Below, piece by piece: positions 25,837 through 33,965 of a stretch of DNA of 64,000 nt. The translations under genes and the position numbers were made by a program. Position 1 is the stretch's first letter. Every line of letters starts with the position of its first letter. The notes beneath the pieces are model-generated. The model was not told the DNA's origin. It made no database searches and saw only the letters and a program-made list of their open reading frames with translations. Origin of the DNA: Serratia odorifera (GTDB lineage: Bacteria; Pseudomonadota; Gammaproteobacteria; Enterobacterales; Enterobacteriaceae); contig NZ_LR134117.1 in assembly GCF_900635445.1 (NCBI RefSeq), positions 4,464,001-4,528,000 on the forward strand, given 5' to 3'.

Positions 25837-25854
25837 TGAGTGTGCTCCTGAGTA
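25837..25854 (-). promoter_or_regulatory. Predicted SgrS small-RNA target and ribosome site of ptsG
   Basis: The transcript sequence here, UACUCAGGAGCACACUCA, is almost the same as E. coli ptsG around its Shine-Dalgarno sequence. It keeps the UACUCAG stretch that pairs with CUGAGUA of SgrS under glucose-phosphate stress. This is inferred from conservation; sgrS itself is not in the window. Confidence 0.6.
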
Positions 25855-25946
25855 ATAGTGCTTTGCTACTTCTTCGCGCGAATTTTCGCGTTGCAAGGGG
25901 GGGAGAAAATCCCCTGCAATTCAGGGTGTCTGAGCACCCCTTGAAT

Positions 25947-25964
25947 TTTTACGCCAGAGTAAAA
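25947..25964. promoter_or_regulatory. Mlc-like dyad at the ptsG promoter
   Basis: TTTTAC-N6-GTAAAA is a perfect 6-bp inverted repeat overlapping the predicted -10 region, where Mlc represses ptsG in E. coli. Assignment to Mlc is from position and A/T-rich symmetry only. Confidence 0.4.
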
Positions 25965-25982
25965 TAAATAGCCTGCGTAATG

Positions 25983-25998
25983 TTTGATGACAGTCACG
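25983..25998. promoter_or_regulatory. CRP-like site upstream of ptsG
   Basis: On the minus strand CGTGACTGTCATCAAA matches TGTGA-N6-TCACA at eight of ten positions. It lies roughly 37-42 nt upstream of the predicted start, the class II position known for E. coli ptsG. Confidence 0.55.
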
Positions 25999-26174
25999 TT
26001 TCGCCCAATAAGACGCGGCATTTTTCTTAAAAGCGCATTTTTTTGTAAAAAAAGATGAAAAAATGCACATTGCCCGACCTAAAACGGCGATGAACATTAC
26101 CCGTTTCAGTAATTAATTACGAGCTTAAAAAAAAAGATGCGATCGGTGACTGTCCCCTAAGCCTAGGCCAAGGA

Positions 26175-26951
26175 TCAGAGTTCGAGGTGAAATAAGCGTG
26201 AAAAATTGGCGGTGGTGGTCTCTGCCAGCGTCTCAAGGCTTACGCCTTTCAAAACAGCCAGGTATTCAGCCACATCGCGCACATACGCGGGTTGGTTTTC
26301 TTTACCACGGTGTGGAACCGGCGCCAGGTAAGGTGAATCCGTTTCCACCAGCATACGATCCAGCGGCACATAACGCGCTGCGTCACGCAGTTGCTCGGCA
26401 TTGCGGAAAGTGACAATACCGGAGAAGGAGATATAAAAACCGAGATCCAGCAGCGCTTGTGCCGTTGCCCGATCTTCGGTAAAGCAGTGCAGCACGCCGC
26501 CGCACTCTTGCGCTTGCTCTTCTCGCAGGATCCGCAGCGTATCTTCACGCGCATCACGCGTATGGACGATCACCGGTTTATTCAGATCGCGGCCAATACG
26601 GATGTGTTGACGGAAGGATTCCTGTTGCAGCGCCCAGTTGTCTTTTTGATAAAAATAATCCAGCCCGGTTTCTCCCAGCGCTACCACCTGCTCCGCCGCC
26701 GCCAGCTGACGCAGTTCGTCATAATCGTAGCCGTCGTCCAGATTCAGCGGGTGTACCCCACAGGAAAACGCCACATCGGCGCGCGGCCCGATCAGATCGG
26801 TCATTGCCCGATACCCCGGCAAGGTGGTGGCCACCGCCAGGAAAAAGCCAACGTCACGCGCTTTGGCCTTTGCCAGTGCGTCGTCCACATTTTGGTGCAG
26901 CGTTTGGTAGTCCAGGCTGTCAAGATGGCAATGAGAATCTACTAACAACAT
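26175..26951 (-). CDS. ycfH: YcfH, TatD-family metal-dependent hydrolase
   Basis: A 258-residue TIM-barrel metallohydrolase of the TatD family. It has the N-terminal metal-binding VDSHCHLD, then ALGETGLDYFY, VIVHTRDA, VLHCFTED and the final ETDSPYLAP. It lies 14 nt after holB on the same strand, the last gene of the yceD-to-ycfH block, as in E. coli. It is slightly shorter at the C-terminus than E. coli YcfH. Nuclease activity is known for relatives; the physiological role of this paralogue is not settled. Confidence 0.94.
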   Translation of the reverse strand: MLLVDSHCHLDSLDYQTLHQNVDDALAKAKARDVGFFLAVATTLPGYRAMTDLIGPRADVAFSCGVHPLNLDDGYDYDELRQLAAAEQVVALGETGLDYFYQKDNWALQQESFRQHIRIGRDLNKPVIVHTRDAREDTLRILREEQAQECGGVLHCFTEDRATAQALLDLGFYISFSGIVTFRNAEQLRDAARYVPLDRMLVETDSPYLAPVPHRGKENQPAYVRDVAEYLAVLKGVSLETLAETTTANFSRLFHLEL

Positions 26952-26965
26952 AATATTTAACTCTT

Positions 26966-27974
26966 TTACAGCGAATGAGGGTGAGAATAGCCGGCAGAGG
27001 CAAACATCTGCTCCCAGCTAAGTAACTGTTCGGTCAGCAGCAGTTCGCGGTTAACGCCAACCACGCTGAGCAATTGATGTCGACAGTGCAACCATTGTTG
27101 AACGATGTGTTGCAATGACGCAGCGCTGAGCCGCGTGGCCAGTTGCTGTACCAACGGCAACCGGTCCTGGTTGAGCACAAAGCCCGCCGCGCCCTGCTGC
27201 CACTTCATGGCATCGATCAGAAGACTACACAGCCAGTGTAGACGCTCTGCCACGTTGTCGTGATTCAACACCGGCAACAGTGCCAGCATGTCCTGGCCCA
27301 GTAGCGCATCATGCAGCACGCCGCACAGCGCGCTGCGTTGTTGCCAACGTTCCGGTTGCAGCAATTGCTCGGCGGCAATAGGCGCGCCGTCGTGCAGTCG
27401 CAGCGCCGTCAGGCAATCGGTCGGATTGCCCACCGCCTGCCGATTCAACCATTGCAGGCTGAGCTGTTCGTCGGGACTGTTGAGATGCCAGTAAAAACAG
27501 CGGCTGCGCAGCGTGGCCAGCAGGCGCGAAGGCTCTCGGCAACCCAGCAGGAAATAGGTATTGGCTGGCGGTTCTTCCAGGGTTTTCAACAGCGCATTGG
27601 CCGCCGCTTCGGTCAGCGCTTCGGCCTGCGCCAGCCAGACAACCTTGGCGCCCCCCCTGCTGCGCATGCGAATATAGCGTTTCAATAACCTGGCGAATTG
27701 GCTCGATCCCCAGGCTGCTTTTGCCCTTTTCCGGCGCCAGTACATGATAATCCGGGTGATTACCCGCCAGCATCAACCGACAGGAATGACAGGTACCGCA
27801 GCTTTTTTCGCCGTTGCGTTGCTGGCAAATCAGCCAGCGGCTAATGCCATAGACCAGCGCGTCATCACCATTGCCGGCCGCCGCATGCAGCAGCAGCGCG
27901 TGATGCCCGCGCCCGCCGGCATATTGTGCGATCAGTTGACGGTAGGGCGCATTCAGCCACGGATACCAATTCAT
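26966..27974 (-). pseudogene. holB: HolB (DNA polymerase III delta') gene with frameshift in a G7 run
   Basis: The locus would encode a 335-residue delta' subunit of the clamp loader if one G were removed. From ATG 27974 the frame reads MNWYPWLNAPYRQLIAQY, with zinc-module cysteines in SCGTCHSC, as far as YSHAQQGG. On the minus strand seven G follow (27651-27657). The downstream half, GGAKVVWLAQAEALTEAAAN with LLKTLEEPPA and the SRC motif LRSRC, then continues in another frame to 26966. Six G would restore the family sequence. holB is essential in E. coli, so an assembly or sequencing slip is the simplest reading. It overlaps the tmk stop by 1 nt. Confidence 0.9.
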
Positions 27975-28612
27975 CAGGCGTGTTCCTGTTGTTGCAGCCA
28001 CGCAGCAACGCAACGGCCTATATCACCCGTCACCTGCTCCAGCGGTTGTGCCGCATCAATGGTGATTATCGTTGCATCCGCTGCCGCCAGTTGCTGATAG
28101 CGAGCGCGAGTACGTTCAAAGAATGGCAAGGCTTCCTGTTCGATACGATCCAGCGCACCGCGCGCCTGTGCCCGCTGTAGCCCGACCAGCGGCGGTAAAT
28201 CAAGATAGAGCGTTAAATCGGGGCGAAAATCACCCAATACGGTATCGCGCAACGATGCCATCAGGCGCTGATCCACGCCGCGGCCACCGCCCTGGTAAGC
28301 CTGTGATGACAGATCGTGCCGATCGCCGACCACCCAGGCGCCACGTGCCAACGCCGGCTTGATCACCGTTTCCACCAGTTGTACGCGCGCGGCGTACAGC
28401 ATCAGCACTTCAGCCTTGATGGTCGGCAGCTCACCTTGGTAACCGCGCTTGAACAGATCGCGCAGCTTTTCCGCCAACGGCGTACCGCCCGGTTCGCGGG
28501 TGAAAACGATGTCGTTGATACCATGCTGGCGCAATACATCGACCACGGTGTCGCGTGCAGTGGTTTTGCCCGCGCCTTCCAGCCCTTCAATAACCACGAA
28601 TTTACTGTTCAT
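27974..28612 (-). CDS. tmk: Tmk, thymidylate kinase
   Basis: A 212-residue dTMP kinase for dTTP synthesis. The P-loop is EGLEGAGKTT (residues 9-18), the DRX motif VGDRHDLSSQAYQGGGRG, and the LID region contains RAQARGALDRIE. The LID arginines are typical of bacterial type II enzymes. It overlaps mltG by 11 nt at its start, and its TGA overlaps the holB ATG by 1 nt, so the cluster is tightly coupled, as in E. coli. Confidence 0.96.
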   Translation of the reverse strand: MNSKFVVIEGLEGAGKTTARDTVVDVLRQHGINDIVFTREPGGTPLAEKLRDLFKRGYQGELPTIKAEVLMLYAARVQLVETVIKPALARGAWVVGDRHDLSSQAYQGGGRGVDQRLMASLRDTVLGDFRPDLTLYLDLPPLVGLQRAQARGALDRIEQEALPFFERTRARYQQLAAADATIITIDAAQPLEQVTGDIGRCVAAWLQQQEHA

Positions 28613-29627
28613 TCTTTTCCTTCAACGCCTGACGGTAAAGGCGCACCGCCTTATTGTGGCTCGCCAGGTTAGTGGTAAAGGTATGGCCGCCCTTGCCGTC
28701 GGCAACAAAATACAGATAAGGGGTTTTAGCCGGGTGCGCGGCGGCCTCCAGCGACGCCTGGCTCGGCATGGCGATCGGCGTTGGCGGCAATCCATTGATC
28801 ACATAAGTATTATAAGGTGTCGGCGTTTCCAGATCCTTGCGGCTGATATTGCCATTATACCCTGCGCCCATACCATAAATGACCGTCGGATCGGTTTGCA
28901 GCCGCATGCCGATACGCATACGGTTGACGAACACCGAGGCGACTTTGGTGCGCTCTTCTGGCACGGCGGTTTCTTTTTCAACGATCGATGCCATGGTCAA
29001 CAGCTGTTCTGGTGTTTTATAAGGCAACGACGTATCGCGCCCCTGCCATGCATCTTCCAGAGACTTTACCATGCGCAAATGTGCACGCTTGAGCAAGGCA
29101 ATATCGGTCATACCGGCGGTATAGGCATAGGTATCGGGATATAAGCGCCCTTCAGGCTTAACGTCTGCCGGCAGGCCGAGCGCCTCGGCGATTTGCGCCT
29201 CACTCTTGCCGGCTAGCGTGTGTTTCAGATATGGGGATTGCTGCAACACTTGCAGCCAGTCACTCAGACGGGAGCCCTCGATAAAACGGGCGCTGAATTG
29301 CGCTTCCTTGCCGCTGGCCAACAGTTCCAGCATCTGGCGCACCGTCATGCCCGGCGTGAAGCGATAAGTACCGGCCTTGAATTCAGCCAGCTCAGGTTCA
29401 AGCTTCAACAACCAGGGGAACCATTTTCCGGAACGAATCAATTTGTCACGTACCAGCAGACCTTCCAGCGCCACGCGGCCGGTGCCGGCAGGCAGTTTGA
29501 AGATCGCTTCCTGCTGAATCGCCAACGGCGTATCGGCAAAGCGCTCAACCTTCTGGTAACCCCAAAACAGCAGGGCCAACGCCAGAACAATCACTAACGA
29601 AACAATCTTCAGTTTTTTTCTCTTCAT
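28602..29627 (-). CDS. mltG: MltG, endolytic murein transglycosylase
   Basis: A 341-residue YceG-family enzyme anchored in the inner membrane that cleaves nascent glycan strands and so limits their length. It has a basic start MKRKKLKIV, one membrane helix (about 8-24), a LysM-like module, and the catalytic domain with the key Glu in ASIVEKETAVPEER and TDPTVIYGMG. The start is ATG 29625-29627; an upstream in-frame TTG is less likely. It lies between pabC and tmk, with an 11-nt overlap into tmk. Confidence 0.95.
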   Translation of the reverse strand: MKRKKLKIVSLVIVLALALLFWGYQKVERFADTPLAIQQEAIFKLPAGTGRVALEGLLVRDKLIRSGKWFPWLLKLEPELAEFKAGTYRFTPGMTVRQMLELLASGKEAQFSARFIEGSRLSDWLQVLQQSPYLKHTLAGKSEAQIAEALGLPADVKPEGRLYPDTYAYTAGMTDIALLKRAHLRMVKSLEDAWQGRDTSLPYKTPEQLLTMASIVEKETAVPEERTKVASVFVNRMRIGMRLQTDPTVIYGMGAGYNGNISRKDLETPTPYNTYVINGLPPTPIAMPSQASLEAAAHPAKTPYLYFVADGKGGHTFTTNLASHNKAVRLYRQALKEKNEQ

Positions 29628-29640
29628 CAATCAGCCATGG

Positions 29641-30438
29641 TCAACAGTGTGGGCTTAAAAAATCGTATAACCGGCGCGAGTGATAATGCCACTGATGCGC
29701 CATATTAACCGGCAGCAAAGGCATCAGTGCATTGCTCACCAACACCTCGTCGGCATCGGCCAGGGTAGTCAGCGGCTCGCTGACGCAATACAGCGCATAT
29801 TCGCTGCCCGCCAGCAGCGCCATCACCCGACGGCGCATCAGGCCAGCTACTCCCGCCTGGCCAAGATCCGGCGTGTAAACCGCCTTTCCCTTACGCCAGA
29901 ACAAATTAGCCGCACAGCATTCCACCAGCAACCCGGCAGTGTCAAGCACCAGCGCCTCGTCGGCGTCAGTCTGGTCAAGATGCGCGCGAATCAGCACCTG
30001 CTCCAGACGGTTAAGGTGTTTCAGGCCGGCTAACAGCGGGCTGCGCGCCAATGGCACCGGGCTGAGCGCCAAACGGATCCCCCGTTCACGCAAACGCAGA
30101 TAATGCTGTGGATAGGCGCTGCGCGACACAATGCGCGTCGCATGACTGCACCCTTGCGGGCTGTAACCACGGCCACCGCTGCCGCGTGTCAGTATCGCTT
30201 TGACCACGCCTAGCGGGATAGATTCTGCCGCGTGACGCATTTCCAGCTCCAGGGCCGGCCAATCGGTATGCGGCAACATCAATCGCTGCGCCGCCTGCTG
30301 CATCCGCTCGATATGCCACGGCAACAGGTCGATTTGTCCGTCAACCACCCGCGCGGTAGTGAAACAGCCGTCACCGAACTGCAGCCCGCGATCGCTTGGC
30401 GCCAGCGCATCGTGTTGTTGCCCATTAATCCAGTACAT
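29641..30438 (-). CDS. pabC: PabC, aminodeoxychorismate lyase
   Basis: A 265-residue fold-type IV PLP enzyme that converts aminodeoxychorismate to 4-aminobenzoate and pyruvate for folate synthesis. It begins MYWINGQQ. The PLP-binding lysine is in AGLKHLNRLEQV, and the DRGLQFGDGCFTT segment is typical of the family. The ATG at 30436-30438 has GGGGGAGAG directly upstream. It lies between fabF and mltG, the E. coli order. Confidence 0.94.
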   Translation of the reverse strand: MYWINGQQHDALAPSDRGLQFGDGCFTTARVVDGQIDLLPWHIERMQQAAQRLMLPHTDWPALELEMRHAAESIPLGVVKAILTRGSGGRGYSPQGCSHATRIVSRSAYPQHYLRLRERGIRLALSPVPLARSPLLAGLKHLNRLEQVLIRAHLDQTDADEALVLDTAGLLVECCAANLFWRKGKAVYTPDLGQAGVAGLMRRRVMALLAGSEYALYCVSEPLTTLADADEVLVSNALMPLLPVNMAHQWHYHSRRLYDFLSPHC

Positions 30439-30509
30439 CTCTCCCCCTGCGAGTTTCGGCTTTGATGACAGAATAACAGGCACAGCTGCCAGTTGGCCTG
30501 GCGTGGCAT

Positions 30510-30538
30510 AAAAAAAGCCCGGTGCAAGACCGGGCTTC
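30510..30538 (-). terminator. Intrinsic terminator after fabF
   Basis: On the minus strand AGCCCGGTCTTGCACCGGGC forms an 8-bp stem followed by seven T residues. It lies 22 nt after the fabF stop and upstream of pabC, so pabC probably needs readthrough or its own promoter. Confidence 0.85.
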
Positions 30539-30559
30539 CAGAGACAGACCAAACGACGT

Positions 30560-31801
30560 TTAAACGCGACGGAAAATCAGCGAGCCGTTGGTGCCGCCAA
30601 AACCGAAGGAGTTACACAGGGTGTATTCCAAATCGGTTACCTGACGCGCCTCGTGCGGTACAAAGTCCAGCTCGCAACCTTCATCCGGGTTATCCAGGTT
30701 GATGGTCGGTGGAACCGCCCGATCGCGCAGCGCCAGCACGGTGAAGATCGATTCAATCGCACCTGCAGCACCCAACAGGTGGCCGGTCATCGATTTGGTC
30801 GAGCTGACCATCACCCGTGCCGCATCGGCACCAAACACCGATTTGACCGCTTGCGCTTCCGCTTTGTCACCGGCTGGCGTTGAGGTACCGTGCGCATTGA
30901 TATAACCAACTTGTGACGTTGTCACACCGGCGTCTTTCAACGCGTGCTCCATTGCCAATGCCGCACCAGCGCCGTTTTCCGGTGGTGAGGTCATGTGGTA
31001 GGCATCGCTGCTCATACCAAAGCCGACAACTTCTGCGTAAATTTTTGCACCGCGTTTTTTGGCGTGTTCGTACTCTTCGAGCACCATCATGCCTGCGCCG
31101 TCGCCCAGTACGAAACCGTCACGGTCTTTGTCCCATGGACGGCTTGCCGCCTGCGGGTTGTCGTTGCGGGTGGACAGCGCGCGCGCTGCACCGAAACCGC
31201 CGACGCCCAATGGGGTACTGGCTTTTTCTGCCCCACCGGCCAGCATAACGTCGGCATCATTGTAAGCAATGATACGCGCGGCATGGCCAATGTTATGCAC
31301 GCCTGAGGTACAGGCCGTGGCGATCGAAATGCTCGGACCACGCATGCCATACATGATGGTCAGGTGACCGGCAATCATGTTGACGATGGTGGACGGCACA
31401 AAGAACGGGCTTATTTTACGCGGGCCGCCGTTGACCAGAGAACTGTGGTTTTCTTCAATCAGACCCAGGCCGCCAATGCCGGAGCCAATAGCGGCGCCAA
31501 TACGGCCGGCGTTGGCCTCGGTGATATCCAACCCGGCGTCCTGCATGGCCTGCATGCCGGCGGCGATGCCGTACTGAATGAAGAGGTCCATCTTGCGCGC
31601 ATCTTTGCGAGAGATGAAATCCTCAACGTTAAAATTCTTTACCAAGCCAGCAAAACGCGTTGCATAGGCAGTAGTATCGAAATGTTCGATCAGGCTGATG
31701 CCACTCTGACCGGCAAGAAGAGCGTTCCATGTGGACTCTACCGTATTGCCGACAGGAGACAACATGCCCAGTCCGGTCACAACTACTCGACGCTTAGACA
31801 C
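30560..31801 (-). CDS. fabF: FabF, beta-ketoacyl-ACP synthase II
   Basis: A 413-residue condensing enzyme for fatty acid elongation, important for temperature control of membrane composition. The catalytic triad is Cys164 (IATACTSG), His304 (INAHGTSTPAGD) and His341 (KSMTGHLLGAAG). It ends FGFGGTNGSLIFRRV. A CAAGGAGGG-like ribosome site precedes the ATG. It follows acpP after a terminator-like hairpin that may lower its expression relative to ACP. Confidence 0.97.
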   Translation of the reverse strand: MSKRRVVVTGLGMLSPVGNTVESTWNALLAGQSGISLIEHFDTTAYATRFAGLVKNFNVEDFISRKDARKMDLFIQYGIAAGMQAMQDAGLDITEANAGRIGAAIGSGIGGLGLIEENHSSLVNGGPRKISPFFVPSTIVNMIAGHLTIMYGMRGPSISIATACTSGVHNIGHAARIIAYNDADVMLAGGAEKASTPLGVGGFGAARALSTRNDNPQAASRPWDKDRDGFVLGDGAGMMVLEEYEHAKKRGAKIYAEVVGFGMSSDAYHMTSPPENGAGAALAMEHALKDAGVTTSQVGYINAHGTSTPAGDKAEAQAVKSVFGADAARVMVSSTKSMTGHLLGAAGAIESIFTVLALRDRAVPPTINLDNPDEGCELDFVPHEARQVTDLEYTLCNSFGFGGTNGSLIFRRV

Positions 31802-31841
31802 GTTTGTCCTCCAAGGAGGGAAAATATGACACTAGAGATAG

Positions 31842-31872
31842 AAAAAACTTAGGCGGTCGAGTGACCGCCTAG
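31842..31872 (-). terminator. Terminator/attenuator between acpP and fabF
   Basis: On the minus strand TAGGCGGTC pairs with GACCGCCTA across a short loop and is followed by AGTTTTTTC. It lies directly after the acpP stop. A leaky terminator here would explain how the very abundant ACP is made from the same operon as fabF. Confidence 0.8.
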
Positions 31873-31882
31873 ATATGTTCGC

Positions 31883-32119
31883 TTACTGCTGGTTGTTGTT
31901 GATGAAATCAATAGCTGCCTGAACAGTAGTGATTTTCTCAGCTTCTTCGTCTGGAATTTCGGTATCGAATTCTTCTTCCAGCGCCATTACCAGCTCAACA
32001 GTGTCAAGAGAATCAGCACCCAGATCTTCAACGAAAGAAGCAGTGTTTACCACTTCCTCCTGTTTAACACCCAGTTGCTCAACAATGATTTTCTTAACGC
32101 GTTCTTCGATAGTGCTCAT
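31883..32119 (-). CDS. acpP: AcpP, acyl carrier protein
   Basis: A 78-residue acidic acyl carrier protein. The 4'-phosphopantetheine attachment site is Ser37 in GADSLDTVELVMALEEEF, and the protein ends with asparagine and glutamine residues (INNNQQ). It carries growing acyl chains for FabD, FabH, FabG and FabF, all encoded beside it, and for lipid A synthesis. The start is ATG 32119 with AGGAAATTT upstream. It lies 154 nt downstream of fabG in the E. coli order. Confidence 0.98.
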   Translation of the reverse strand: MSTIEERVKKIIVEQLGVKQEEVVNTASFVEDLGADSLDTVELVMALEEEFDTEIPDEEAEKITTVQAAIDFINNNQQ

Positions 32120-32273
32120 ACTCTTAAATTTCCTATCAAAACTCGCTTTCGCGATGGTTTTCGTAGTGTATAAAATGTTGAAAAAGATGCAACTAAATCC
32201 CGGCTGGTCAAACCACGATTTTACGCTATTTTGCGGTTTTTACCCCAAATAACGCAAATAGTTTTCGCATTTT

Positions 32274-33008
32274 TTAAATCATGTACATGCCGCCATTGAC
32301 ATGCAATGTTTCACCGGTGATATAGCCAGCCTCATCAGAGGCTAAAAATGCAACAGCGCTGGCGATTTCTTTAGCATCACCCAGCCGATTGGCTGGAACC
32401 GATGTCAAAATGCCTGCACGTTGATCTTCTGTCAACGCCCGTGTCATGTCCGTCTCAATAAAGCCAGGAGCCACGACGTTGACCGTAATGCCACGAGAAG
32501 CAACTTCACGTGCCAAAGATTTGCTAAAACCAATCAAGCCGGCTTTAGCCGCCGCGTAGTTAGCCTGCCCTGCGTTGCCCATGGTTCCGACAACGGAACC
32601 GATGGTGATGATCCGGCCAAACCGCTTTTTCATCATAGCTCGCATTACCGCTTTTGACAGACGGAATACGGAAGTCAGATTAGTATCAAGAATATCCTGC
32701 CACTCATCGTCTTTCATACGCATCAGCAGGTTATCACGCGTAATGCCGGCATTATTCACTAAAATGTCGATTTCGCCAAATTCCGCACGAATCGATGCCA
32801 GCACGCTGTCGATTGATTGAGCATCAACAACGTTTAACATAACCCCTTTGCCGTTTGCGCCCAGATAGTCGCTGATGGCTTCCGCGCCCTTTTCACTGGT
32901 CGCGGTACCGATAACTTTTGCGCCACGCGCAACAAACGATTCTGCAATAGCCCGGCCAATACCGCGGCTTGCGCCGGTGACCAGAACAATTTTTCCTTCG
33001 AAGCTCAT
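32274..33008 (-). CDS. fabG: FabG, 3-oxoacyl-ACP reductase
   Basis: A 244-residue NADPH-dependent SDR that reduces 3-ketoacyl-ACP in each elongation cycle. The cofactor loop is TGASRGIG (residues 11-18), followed by NNAG at 85-88. The catalytic residues are Ser138, Tyr151 and Lys155 (SVVGTMGNAGQANYAAAK). It lies 11 nt downstream of fabD, with a GAGGAAAAC ribosome site. Confidence 0.97.
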   Translation of the reverse strand: MSFEGKIVLVTGASRGIGRAIAESFVARGAKVIGTATSEKGAEAISDYLGANGKGVMLNVVDAQSIDSVLASIRAEFGEIDILVNNAGITRDNLLMRMKDDEWQDILDTNLTSVFRLSKAVMRAMMKKRFGRIITIGSVVGTMGNAGQANYAAAKAGLIGFSKSLAREVASRGITVNVVAPGFIETDMTRALTEDQRAGILTSVPANRLGDAKEIASAVAFLASDEAGYITGETLHVNGGMYMI

Positions 33009-33019
33009 TGTTTTCCTCT

Positions 33020-33949
33020 TTATTGTTCAAGCGCCGCTGACAGGCTGGCTGGGTCGTTAACCGCCGCTGCCGTCAGGGTGTCGACAATGCGTTTGGTCAG
33101 GCCGGTGAGCACTTTGCCCGGACCGACCTCCAGCAGCGAGTCGACGCCCTGCGCCGCAATGAATTCTACGCTTTCGGTCCAGCGCACCGGGCTGAACAAC
33201 TGGCGAACCAGCGCGCTGCGGATCGCTTGCGGATCGGTTTCGCTGCGCACGTCGACGTTGTTGATCACCGGGATCTGCGGTGCGTTGAAGGTGACGTCTT
33301 TCAACGCCTCGGCCAGCTTGTCTGCCGCCGGTTTCATTAACGCACAATGCGAAGGTACGCTAACCGGTAACGGCAGCGCACGCTTGGCACCAGCGGCTTT
33401 ACAGGCAGCACCGGCACGCTCTACCGCGTCCTTGTTGCCGGCAATCACCACCTGGCCGGGTGAGTTGAAATTCACCGGTGCAACCACCTCGCCCTGGGCA
33501 GATTCTTCACACGCCTTGGCGATAGCGTCGTTATCCAGGCCAATAATGGCATACATGGCGCCGGTGCCGACTGGCACCGCTTCCTGCATCAGTTTTCCGC
33601 GCAGCTCGACCAGACGGATTGCCGCCTTAAAATCCAGTACGCCCGCACATACCAGCGCGGAATATTCACCAAGGCTATGGCCAGCCATCAACGCCGGCAT
33701 TTTCCCGCCCTGTTGCTGCCAAACGCGGAAAATGGCGACCGACGCCGCCAACAACGCAGGCTGCGTCTGCCAGGTTTTATTCAGTTCTTCGGCCGGCCCC
33801 TGCTGCACCCGTTGCCACAGGTCGTAACCCAGGGCATCAGACGCCTCGGCGAAGGTCTGTTCAACTACAGGATACTGGGTGGCCAACTCGGCCAGCATGC
33901 CAACGGTCTGTGACCCCTGGCCAGGAAATACCATTGCAAATTGCGTCAT
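33020..33949 (-). CDS. fabD: FabD, malonyl-CoA:ACP transacylase
   Basis: A 309-residue enzyme that loads malonyl onto AcpP. The nucleophile is Ser92 in GHSLGEYSAL, the catalytic histidine is His201 in VPSHCALM, and GQGSQ at 10-14 is part of the oxyanion hole region. It lies between fabH (16 nt) and fabG (11 nt) on the same strand. Confidence 0.97.
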   Translation of the reverse strand: MTQFAMVFPGQGSQTVGMLAELATQYPVVEQTFAEASDALGYDLWQRVQQGPAEELNKTWQTQPALLAASVAIFRVWQQQGGKMPALMAGHSLGEYSALVCAGVLDFKAAIRLVELRGKLMQEAVPVGTGAMYAIIGLDNDAIAKACEESAQGEVVAPVNFNSPGQVVIAGNKDAVERAGAACKAAGAKRALPLPVSVPSHCALMKPAADKLAEALKDVTFNAPQIPVINNVDVRSETDPQAIRSALVRQLFSPVRWTESVEFIAAQGVDSLLEVGPGKVLTGLTKRIVDTLTAAAVNDPASLSAALEQ

Positions 33950-33965
33950 TTTTTCTTCCTGTTAA

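Larger units (their letters stand above)
25834..26174 (-). promoter_or_regulatory. ptsG upstream region
   Basis: This 341-nt region contains regulatory sequence and no gene. On the minus strand, in order, are a CRP-like site (25983-25998), a TTTTAC-N6-GTAAAA dyad (25947-25964) overlapping a TATTTT -10-like element (about 25961-25966), and a leader hairpin (25918-25947). The ribosome-site region with a conserved SgrS target follows. Farther upstream it is AT-rich with long A/T runs and nothing recognisable. Confidence 0.6.

Noticed and set aside
27640..27665. Programmed ribosomal frameshifting in holB, by analogy with dnaX
   Set aside because: The G7 run lacks an evident stimulatory stem or upstream Shine-Dalgarno-like element I can identify, and both products would be useless fragments unless shifted efficiently. 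A base-calling error in a homopolymer is simpler.
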